Part shown: positions 1-5,634 of the stretch, piece by piece
Layout of the letters: each line of letters begins with the position of its first letter
Numbering within the stretch: position 1 is the first letter of the stretch
NCBI GenBank assembly: GCA_021792075.1
Contig: JAJYVK010000064.1
Coordinates: 1 to 8,001 of the forward strand
Length of the DNA: 8,001 nucleotides
Direction of reading: 5' to 3'
From: Actinomycetes bacterium
GTDB taxonomy: Bacteria > Actinomycetota > Acidimicrobiia > Acidimicrobiales > Acidimicrobiaceae
The notes under the pieces: model-generated
The model's input: the letters and a program-made list of their open reading frames with translations, nothing else
Told to the model about the DNA's origin: nothing
Databases searched by the model: none
Program-made: the position numbers and the translations under genes

Positions 1-1
1 C

Positions 2-475
2 CTGTTTTCCGCAGCTCGTCGCATGTCTTATGTTTCAGAGGTCGCAGGGAGATATAGGAGAGTCGCCGTGAACGGCCATCGGGTCAGGATGCTTCTCTCG
101 AAGAATCCAGCCGGATGGCTAGAGGTCTTCGACATGGTGGGTGAAGACCAATCCGTGGTGGTTGCCATCAATGCTCAGGTGGCAGATGGAAGAGATCCGT
201 CCTGGCTGTGGGACGTGCCCTTTGAACTTCTCAAAGGCAAGGAGGTTTTCGCCTCTGGTGAGCGCGCCTATGATCTTTCGGTTCGCCTGCACTACGCCGA
301 CATCCCCCATGTGGTGCTAAAGGACTCACTCGATGCGCTTAGATCCTGTTCGAACCGCGACGTGTCCTTCGTTGGCAACTATACGAGCTTCCAGGAGCTG
401 CGCAAGAGACTGTCCGGCGCTGGAAACCCGCTTGTCAAAGGCGTAAGGAAGCTTGGCGACCGGGTGCTGAAGTGA
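2..475 (+). CDS. murT: MurT C-terminal part: lipid II isoglutaminyl synthase ligase subunit (5' end outside window)
   Basis: MurT is the Mur-ligase-like subunit of the MurT/GatD complex. With ATP it activates the D-glutamate alpha-carboxylate of lipid II, which then receives ammonia from GatD to give D-isoglutamine. Only the last ~158 codons are present. The frame is open to the window edge, so the ATG at 23 is internal and not the start. What remains is the DUF1727-type C-terminal domain: counted from that ATG, a KNPAGW motif at 27-32 and ADGRDPSWLWD at 54-64, both hallmarks of MurT. In characterised complexes MurT supplies the aspartate of the GatD catalytic triad from this domain, probably from the DGRD..WLWD stretch. 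The N-terminal ATP-binding ligase domain lies upstream. The stop overlaps the gatD start by four bases (GTGA), so the two subunits are translationally coupled. Identification is firm. Confidence 0.93.
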   Translation: MFSAARRMSYVSEVAGRYRRVAVNGHRVRMLLSKNPAGWLEVFDMVGEDQSVVVAINAQVADGRDPSWLWDVPFELLKGKEVFASGERAYDLSVRLHYADIPHVVLKDSLDALRSCSNRDVSFVGNYTSFQELRKRLSGAGNPLVKGVRKLGDRVLK

Positions 476-1203
476 ACGAAAGCGTAAGGGTTATCTCAGT
501 ATTGCCGGATCTATTGGGAACCTATGGTGATTCGGGCAATGCTGTAGTTGCGTGCAGGCGTCTTGCACTTCGTGGTTATCGCGTGGAGCTGGTGATTGCC
601 GCCCTCAATACCCGGATACCCTCCGACGGGGATTTCTATCTGATCGGTGGGGGTGAAGATGCTCCCCAAGCCAAAGCCGCAGAGCTTTTGGCTGTCGATG
701 CGCCGATCGAACGCGCCATTGACAGAGGCGCGGCACTGCTGGCCGTGTGTGCCGGCTTCCAGATCCTGGGGACGTCATTCATAGGGCCGGATTTGAAGCC
801 CAGAGCTGGAATAGGAGTCTTTCCGTGCAAGACTCACAGGTTCGATGGGCCGAGGAGCGTCGGTGAACTTATAGTCGATCCTGGGCGCGATATTCCCGGA
901 GTGCCGCTTTTGAGCGGATACGAAAACCATCAAGGTGTCACTGAGCTTGCCGAGGGCGCCCGTCCGCTTGGAACTGTGCTTGCTGGCAAGGGTAACAACT
1001 TCGAGGCGAAGGTGGATGGCGCCTTGAAGGGCAGAGCTATTGGAACATACATGCACGGGCCGGTATTCGCGCGGAATCCCAAGCTCTGCGACCACTTTCT
1101 GTCATTGGTCGTCGGGACTATGTCTCCGATCGAAGACGCAGAACTGGAGAACGCCCACAAAAGGCTCTATGAAGAGAGGATAAAAGAGGTCTATAAGGGA
1201 TAG
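472..1203 (+). CDS. gatD: GatD: lipid II isoglutaminyl synthase glutamine amidotransferase subunit
   Basis: GatD is the glutaminase half of the MurT/GatD complex. It hydrolyses glutamine and passes ammonia to MurT for amidation of lipid II at the cytoplasmic face of the membrane. The 243-aa protein is a stand-alone class I amidotransferase of the CobB/CobQ-like type. Visible features are an N-terminal PDLLGTYGDSGN block (12-23), a YLIGGGED turn (56-63), the nucleophile elbow AVCAGFQILG with Cys93, and TYMHGP with the catalytic His195. The triad aspartate is expected from MurT. Arg128 sits in a GPRSVGEL stretch where the Staphylococcus aureus enzyme also has a glutamine-binding arginine. Length matches the family. 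The start is GTG at 472, within the murT stop (GTGA). There is no clear Shine-Dalgarno sequence, which fits coupling to murT. Inverted repeats follow the stop. Confidence 0.95.
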   Translation: MNESVRVISVLPDLLGTYGDSGNAVVACRRLALRGYRVELVIAALNTRIPSDGDFYLIGGGEDAPQAKAAELLAVDAPIERAIDRGAALLAVCAGFQILGTSFIGPDLKPRAGIGVFPCKTHRFDGPRSVGELIVDPGRDIPGVPLLSGYENHQGVTELAEGARPLGTVLAGKGNNFEAKVDGALKGRAIGTYMHGPVFARNPKLCDHFLSLVVGTMSPIEDAELENAHKRLYEERIKEVYKG

Positions 1204-1208
1204 CCCAA

Positions 1209-1278
1209 GGGAGGCATTTGCGAGGTCTCGGTAACCGGTTTATATGCCCCCCAGTTGCGCCGCAGCAGATTGTGGGGC
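1209..1278 (+). other. Two competing inverted repeats just after gatD
   Basis: Six bases after the gatD stop, GGGAGGCAT (1209-1217) can pair with ATGCCCCCC (1244-1252), eight of nine positions. The same C-rich run can instead pair as GCCCCCCA (1246-1253) with TGTGGGGC (1271-1278), seven of eight positions. The two folds exclude each other. Neither is followed by a T run. One of them may be the 3' end or terminator of the murT-gatD transcript, but no factor-independent terminator of the classic kind is visible. The pairing was read by eye with no energy calculation. Confidence 0.3.
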
Positions 1279-1345
1279 TAATGCACAAAATGTCAGACGC
1301 TATTACTTGCAATGGGATAAAACGCGCTGAATTGTAGCCGGTTAC
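1231..1345 (+). ncRNA. Candidate structured RNA (unconfirmed)
   Basis: Three helices nest without conflict. P1 is 1231-1240 with 1336-1345, ten pairs, one of them a U-G wobble if the + strand is transcribed (an A-C clash if the - strand is). P2 is 1246-1253 with 1271-1278, seven of eight pairs. P3 is 1285-1288 with 1332-1335, continuing after an internal loop as 1293-1300 with 1324-1330, seven pairs plus one bulged A. P3 abuts P1 exactly at 1335/1336, giving a compact multi-branched shape. It could be a 3'-UTR element of gatD or a small RNA. It could also be chance, since no promoter was found and no conservation can be checked here. Confidence 0.22.
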
Positions 1346-1528
1346 ATCGCGACTATTTGGACTCTGCGGCGAGTTCACAAAGCTGGAACTATATATTTCA
1401 AAGCCATGTCGGCAGATGGCATTCGAAGTGCGTGGTCTAGGAGCAAAGAAGAAAAGCCTGGCGACATACTACAACGGGCATCAAATATATGATCGAGCTT
1501 CTTTACTGTTAAACCAGCTGTATCTAAT

Positions 1529-1563
1529 GGGTGCGGCCAGCAGTCATCGACCTGGCCGCACCC
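1529..1563 (-). terminator. Perfect 12-bp hairpin terminator downstream of the aconitase gene
   Basis: GGGTGCGGCCAG (1529-1540) and CTGGCCGCACCC (1552-1563) are exact reverse complements around an 11-base loop. The hairpin starts 12 bases past the aconitase stop codon on the - strand, the usual place for an intrinsic terminator. Read in the aconitase direction it is followed by ATTAGATACAGC, with no U tract, so it is of the U-tract-less kind often proposed for actinobacteria. Its symmetry would also let it block + strand transcripts coming from gatD. Confidence 0.75.
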
Positions 1564-1575
1564 GCGTGTACAGCT

Positions 1576-3858
1576 CTAGCGGCCCTGAGAGGCACGTATC
1601 ACATTCAAGGCGCCTCCTGCTTTGAACCAACCGATGTGTTCGTCGGACATTGTGTGTGTGGCTTCGAATGTCTCTTTGGATCCATCGGCATGATTGATGA
1701 CACAGGTGACCGGGCGTTCTGGTGCGAGATCCTTGAGCCCTGTCACCGAGATGGTATCACGCTCACCGATCTTGTCGTAAGTGTTCGGGTCGGCGAATGT
1801 GAGCGGCAAGATGCCCTGCTTTTTGAGATTGGTCTCATGGATGCGTGCGAATGAGCGTGCAAAGATTACCTTGGCGTTTTGGTACCTCGGCTCCATCGCA
1901 GCGTGCTCTCGAGACGAACCTTCTCCGTAGTTCTTATCGCCGATCGCCGTCCATTGTGTCTTCGACTCGCGGTAGTGCTTGGCGATGTCGGGATAGCTCT
2001 CGACCGCGTGGTGCACCGCGCAGTAGCCGTGTCCTACTGGATATTCGGAGCCATCAGCCTGCGTGAAGGCGTTGATTGCTCCTAAAAAGAGGTTGCCAGA
2101 GATGTTCTCTAGATGGCCTCGGTATTTGAGCCACGGTCCGGCGGCGCTGATGTGGTCGGTGGTGCACTTTCCTTTGGCCTTCATCAGAACTACGAGGTTT
2201 TCAAAGTCCTTGCCGTCCCATGCTGGAAATGGTTCGAGCAGCTGGAGCCTATCTGAGCCGGGATCGACATTCACGGAGATCGATGAGCCGTCCTCTGGCG
2301 GAGCGACGAATCCCGATTCGCCGGATTCGAAGCCTTTTGAAGGCAGCTCTTCCCCGATAGGGGCGGAGAGCCGGGTTCCGTTTATGGAGTCCGTGAGAGG
2401 GTTGAAGTCGAGCGTTCCGGCCAAAGCGTAGGCGACGACGGTCTCGGGTGATGCGATGAAAGAGAGAGTTCCCGGGTTCCCGTCATTCCTCTTGGGGAAG
2501 TTGCGATTGTAGGAGTTGAGGATCGAGTTGGGCTCGCCCTGTTGTACGTCGTTCCTCTTCCACTGTCCGATGCAGGGTCCGCATGCGTTGGCGAGAACTG
2601 TGGCTCCGATTGCCTCGAGGTCGGCCAAAAGACCGTCTCGCTCAATTGTGGCGCGAACCCTTTCGCTACCAGGGGTTACCAGAAGCGGGGACTTGACTTT
2701 GAGCCCCTTGGCCTTTGCCTGTCTGGCGATGTGAGCAGCTCTTGAGATGTCCTGGTAAGAGGAGTTGGTGCAGGAGCCGACAAGAGTGGCCGATAGCTTT
2801 AGCGGCCAGGAGTTTTCCTTTGCCTCCTTGGCGATTGCTGACACTGGTCTGGCTAGGTCAGGTGTGTGTGGACCGACGATATGAGGTTCAAGGGTGTCGA
2901 GATTTATCTCGATAACCTGGTCGAAGTATTTCTCAGGGTTGTCCGCAACGTCTGGATCGGGGTTGAGGTTTTCCCTGTGGCTGTTTGCCAGGTCAGCAAG
3001 CTCCTCGCGTCCCGTCGCCTTCAGGTAATCGCTGGAGTGGTGGTCGTAAGGAAAGATCGAACACGTTGCGCCGATCTCGGCACCCATATTGCAGATTGTG
3101 GCTTTGCCAGTGGCGGCAATGCCTTCGGTTCCGGGTCCGAAGTACTCTATTATCGCTCCGGTTCCGCCACTTACTGTGAGGATCTCTGCCACCTTCAGGA
3201 TGATGTCCTTAGCCGACGTCCAACCAGACATCGAGCCTGTGAGTTTGACTCCAATTATCTTGGGGTAGCGCAACCCGAACGTGGATCCAACCATTACGTC
3301 GACGGCATCTGCGCCGCCAACGCCGACTGCCACCATCGACATGCCTCCGGCATTTGGGGTGTGGGAGTCGGTGCCGATCATCATTCCGCCTGGAAATGCA
3401 TATTGTTCGAGAACTACCTGATGGATGATTCCAGAACCCGGTTTCCAAAACCCAATTCCGTACTTTGCTGAGACTGATGCCAAAAAGTCGTAGACTTCCT
3501 TGTTGGTCGTTTCTGCGACACTGAGGTCATTCTTTGCGCCCACCTCCGCCTGAATCAAGTGGTCGCAATGGACAGTGGTTGGAACCTGGACCGAGGGGAG
3601 CCCGGCTGTCATGAACTGGAGCAAAGCCATCTGGGCTGTAGCATCCTGCATGGCTACCCTGTCCGGATAGAACTCCGCGTAGCTCTTGGCCCTGTCGACC
3701 TGTTGTCCATCTGGGTCTGCCAAATGGTTGAAAAGTATCTTTTCAGTCAGCGTGAGGCCTCTCCCGAGTCTTTTCCTGCCGATCGCGACTCTTTCGTCGA
3801 GGCGGGAGTAGACGGATTCGACAAGATCTCGGGGAGTCCCCGCTGTCACCTTTGCCAC
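1576..3858 (-). CDS. acn: Aconitate hydratase, mitochondrial-type subfamily
   Basis: Aconitase isomerises citrate to isocitrate through cis-aconitate in the TCA cycle, using a [4Fe-4S] cluster. The 760-aa protein reads end to end like mitochondrial aconitase and unlike the ~900-aa AcnA/IRP type usual in actinobacteria. Cluster ligands are Cys363 (GSCTNS) and Cys426/Cys429 (ANACGPC). Active-site blocks include HCDH (97-100), GTDSHTPNAGG (162-172) and YGEGSSREHA (644-653) with the catalytic serine and substrate-binding arginine. KGKCTTDHISAAGPWLK (562-578) and IHETNLKKQGILPLTFAD (673-690) are further signatures of this subfamily. No mitochondrial-like leader is present. The start is GTG at 3858, with AAGGAG six bases upstream, which fixes it well. 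A strong hairpin follows the stop. A HutC-type regulator gene lies immediately divergent and may control it. Confidence 0.96.
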   Translation of the reverse strand: MAKVTAGTPRDLVESVYSRLDERVAIGRKRLGRGLTLTEKILFNHLADPDGQQVDRAKSYAEFYPDRVAMQDATAQMALLQFMTAGLPSVQVPTTVHCDHLIQAEVGAKNDLSVAETTNKEVYDFLASVSAKYGIGFWKPGSGIIHQVVLEQYAFPGGMMIGTDSHTPNAGGMSMVAVGVGGADAVDVMVGSTFGLRYPKIIGVKLTGSMSGWTSAKDIILKVAEILTVSGGTGAIIEYFGPGTEGIAATGKATICNMGAEIGATCSIFPYDHHSSDYLKATGREELADLANSHRENLNPDPDVADNPEKYFDQVIEINLDTLEPHIVGPHTPDLARPVSAIAKEAKENSWPLKLSATLVGSCTNSSYQDISRAAHIARQAKAKGLKVKSPLLVTPGSERVRATIERDGLLADLEAIGATVLANACGPCIGQWKRNDVQQGEPNSILNSYNRNFPKRNDGNPGTLSFIASPETVVAYALAGTLDFNPLTDSINGTRLSAPIGEELPSKGFESGESGFVAPPEDGSSISVNVDPGSDRLQLLEPFPAWDGKDFENLVVLMKAKGKCTTDHISAAGPWLKYRGHLENISGNLFLGAINAFTQADGSEYPVGHGYCAVHHAVESYPDIAKHYRESKTQWTAIGDKNYGEGSSREHAAMEPRYQNAKVIFARSFARIHETNLKKQGILPLTFADPNTYDKIGERDTISVTGLKDLAPERPVTCVINHADGSKETFEATHTMSDEHIGWFKAGGALNVIRASQGR

Positions 3859-3859
3859 A

Positions 3860-4651
3860 ATGCTCTCCTTGGTTTGGGCTTGCTATAATACAAGTATAAG
3901 ACAGGTCGGTCCTAGATACCTAAATATCGCGACGGAACTTCGGTCGAAGATTATAGACGGCACTTTCGGTGCGAACCAGGTCATGCCGAGCGAGGCTGTT
4001 CTCTCAACGCTCTACGAAGCATCGCGAATCACTGTGCGCAAGGCTCTCGAAGTTTTGCGCAAAGAGGGATACGTTGACTCCAGGCAAGGTTTCGGATGGC
4101 TCGTGGTGTCACCTCCGCTAAGGCAGATTTTGGGGCGTTTTTCCACCATTGAGGAGCAGATGGCGGAGATGGGTGTTCGTCCACGACGAAAGGTTCTGGA
4201 TTCAGAGATCTGCTCAGCGAATCCGCAGATTGCGCAGATATTAGGCGATCAGGAGATGCTCCGAGTTCGGAGAGTAAACCTCGCGGACGAGCTGCCATTC
4301 GCCCGCGTGACGGTGTGGATCCCCTCGATAATGGCCAAGGACTTCTCACTTAGTGACTACGAGAAGAACTCATTTTACGAACTGCTTGCCTCTAGGAATG
4401 TGATCAAAAGACCCCTGTCACGGGCTTTGCAAACGATCAGCGCAATAGCGATCTCTTTAGAAGATGCCAAGCTGCTGGGAGTTCCCGTTGGATCACCGGC
4501 CCTGAGGTGTCTGAGGACGACCTACGATTCTGCTGGCGAAGCGGTCCTGTTCTCAGAGTATGTATTTCCGGGCCATCTCACTGAGTTTGTCATCGAACTA
4601 GTGGGTGGGGTGACCTCGATTGCCCCTTCGGGCTTGCGTCTCGTCGATTGA
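3860..4651 (+). CDS. GntR family, HutC subfamily transcriptional regulator
   Basis: A DNA-binding regulator with an N-terminal winged helix-turn-helix and a C-terminal UTRA ligand-binding domain. Numbered from the ATG at 3860, the DNA-binding region runs from PRYLNIATELRSKI (18-31) through MPSE (42-45) to SRITVRKALEVLRKEGYV (55-72), followed by the glycine-containing wing (RQGFGWLV, 75-82). The UTRA domain fills roughly 88-255, ending in the typical SEYVFPGH block. The start is doubtful. ATG 3860 has no Shine-Dalgarno sequence, lies one base from the divergent aconitase start, and lies upstream of the extended -10 at 3881-3889. A shorter protein starting near 3896, where only ATA is in frame, would fit the family better. 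Its position suggests autoregulation and possibly control of aconitase. The ligand cannot be deduced. Confidence 0.88.
   Translation: MLSLVWACYNTSIRQVGPRYLNIATELRSKIIDGTFGANQVMPSEAVLSTLYEASRITVRKALEVLRKEGYVDSRQGFGWLVVSPPLRQILGRFSTIEEQMAEMGVRPRRKVLDSEICSANPQIAQILGDQEMLRVRRVNLADELPFARVTVWIPSIMAKDFSLSDYEKNSFYELLASRNVIKRPLSRALQTISAIAISLEDAKLLGVPVGSPALRCLRTTYDSAGEAVLFSEYVFPGHLTEFVIELVGGVTSIAPSGLRLVD
3869..3875 (-). promoter_or_regulatory. Ribosome-binding site of the aconitase gene
   Basis: On the - strand the sequence reads CCAAGGAGAGCATT before the GTG start. The AAGGAG core sits six bases from the start, an optimal distance. This supports GTG as the true start and makes a longer product unlikely. 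The site falls inside the nominal 5' end of the divergent regulator gene. Confidence 0.7.
3879..3897 (+). promoter_or_regulatory. Extended -10 promoter inside a GntR/HutC operator-like palindrome
   Basis: TGCTATAAT at 3881-3889 is a consensus extended -10 element for + strand transcription, predicting a start near 3896. No good -35 is present, which extended -10 promoters tolerate. It is embedded in CTTGCTATAATACAAG (3879-3894), whose CTTG/CAAG ends are exact inverted repeats. The right half, ATACAAG, resembles half-sites of HutC-subfamily operators. A second overlapping inverted repeat is ATAC-AA-GTAT (3888-3897). On the - strand TATACT (3898-3893) could be the aconitase -10 box, though no matching -35 is seen. 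Binding of the adjacent regulator here would affect both directions. Confidence 0.5.
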
Positions 4652-4664
4652 GGCCGGATTGCCG

Positions 4665-5594
4665 TTATTCCGCTTTGGGCCACTTGGAGCTGCTTGCCAC
4701 CTTTGTCGCCTTTGACTTTGTCCGGCTCCACTCATCTCTCCAGCCCTTGGTATCTGGTCCCCGGAGTTCAGGCGTGGCGTGACGGGTTTCGGTGATTCTG
4801 GCCGTCCACCAGTCGGTTTCGAGCTCGTATGAAAGCTGGTCTACTGCGCTTTGGATTCGTTGTGTGAATTCTCGGACATCCTCACCTGCTCCCAAGCTCA
4901 ATGGGAAGCCAAAGTTTATCGATGTGGGGCCGGGCGTAAATGACTTCGAATTCTTGCCAAGGGCATCGTAAGTGCCTTTGATGTAAACGGGGATCACTGA
5001 CGCACCCGACTTCTTTGCCAGCTGGGCGATTCCAGCCTTGAAGCTCTGTCCGAAGCCGTCAGGAGTCCGACCCCCCTCAGGAAATATGATTAGTGACCAG
5101 CCATCTTTTAGCAGGGATTCGGCGAGTTCTGCGGACTTCCTGTTGACTCTATTGCGTTCGATTGGTATCGCGCCAGCGAGGCCGGACCATAGCGCGGCCT
5201 TCCATGTGCGATCGAAGAAGTAGTCGGCCCCTGCTCCAATGACGGTCTTGTGCCTGTACCGGACGGGAAGATGGGAGGCGAGCAGCGGGGTATCTAAGTG
5301 CGAAGAGTGGTTTGCGGCGAATATAACCGGTATGGGGGCGTCTTTGATCCTGTCCACCCCATGTACGGTGGGAGGGATGAGAGCTTTGATCAGCGGCCTT
5401 GCCACACCGTCCAAGAAGAGGGCTCGCACCATTCTAACGGGATACGATCTTGACCATTCAGTATCGTAGTTTGCTCCAAGCTTGGACCTTTTCGGGGTAC
5501 GAGCGACGGTAGAAGGCCAGGTTGGCGCGGCAAATGGAAATCCAGGCAAGGAATCGGATGCAGCCTTTGTAAGTTTTTTAGCTTTGTGATCCAA
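4665..5594 (-). CDS. PlsC-like 1-acylglycerol-3-phosphate acyltransferase family protein
   Basis: A glycerolipid acyltransferase (LPLAT superfamily) that would transfer an acyl chain to a lysophospholipid-type acceptor at the membrane. All four family blocks are visible in the 309-aa protein: NHSSHLD (95-101, the HxxxxD catalytic motif), GAIPIER (141-147), FPEGGRT (171-177, acceptor binding) and IPVYIKG (201-207). The first ~50 residues are rich in Lys, Ala and Pro and the last ~20 in Lys and Ser; both tails look disordered. A weakly hydrophobic stretch at 55-75 may touch the membrane. The start is TTG at 5594, with AGGA six bases upstream. It lies 40 bases after the LarA-like gene on the same strand, so it is probably in the same operon. 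Its 3' end converges on the regulator gene with 13 bases between. Exact acceptor unknown. Confidence 0.87.
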   Translation of the reverse strand: MDHKAKKLTKAASDSLPGFPFAAPTWPSTVARTPKRSKLGANYDTEWSRSYPVRMVRALFLDGVARPLIKALIPPTVHGVDRIKDAPIPVIFAANHSSHLDTPLLASHLPVRYRHKTVIGAGADYFFDRTWKAALWSGLAGAIPIERNRVNRKSAELAESLLKDGWSLIIFPEGGRTPDGFGQSFKAGIAQLAKKSGASVIPVYIKGTYDALGKNSKSFTPGPTSINFGFPLSLGAGEDVREFTQRIQSAVDQLSYELETDWWTARITETRHATPELRGPDTKGWRDEWSRTKSKATKVASSSKWPKAE

Positions 5595-5634
5595 GACTTT
5601 TCCTAATTCTGTGATGAGGCGACTTCACCGGACA

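Larger units (their letters stand above)
1204..1528. other. Non-coding gap between gatD and the aconitase terminator
   Basis: About 325 bases with no convincing gene on either strand. Short open frames here have no ribosome-binding site, no recognisable protein features and run into neighbouring genes. The stretch is more AT-rich than the flanking genes. It holds several inverted repeats: GTAACCGGTT (1231-1240) against AGCCGGTTAC (1336-1345), TCAGaCGC (1293-1300) against GCGCTGA (1324-1330), a hairpin centred on GCCAT/ATGGC (1397-1427), and a near-palindrome ATCAAATATATGAT (1480-1493). I see no tRNA, no 4.5S-like signal recognition particle loop and no clear promoter. Confidence 0.6.

Noticed and set aside
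775..1095. 106-codon open frame antisense to gatD
   Set aside because: The opposite strand encodes gatD with intact catalytic motifs. This frame has no start signal.
1118..1378. 86-codon open frame on the - strand across the end of gatD and the gap
   Set aside because: It overlaps the gatD 3' end antisense, and its composition is not protein-like.
1204..1575. tRNA, tmRNA or signal recognition particle RNA in the gap
   Set aside because: No T-loop GTTCRA block with a flanking stem, no CCA-type end and no GGAAG-type SRP loop could be found on either strand.
1416..1625. 69-codon open frame in the gap on the + strand
   Set aside because: It runs through the terminator hairpin into the antisense of aconitase, with no ribosome-binding site and no recognisable features.
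2866..3471. 201-codon open frame on the + strand opposite the aconitase gene
   Set aside because: It lies wholly antisense to well-conserved aconitase codons, has no ribosome-binding site and shows no protein-like motif. It is a shadow of codon bias.
4652..4664. Possible terminator between the convergent regulator and acyltransferase genes
   Set aside because: Only 13 bases separate the stops and only a four-pair stem (CGGA/TCCG) can be drawn, too weak to call.
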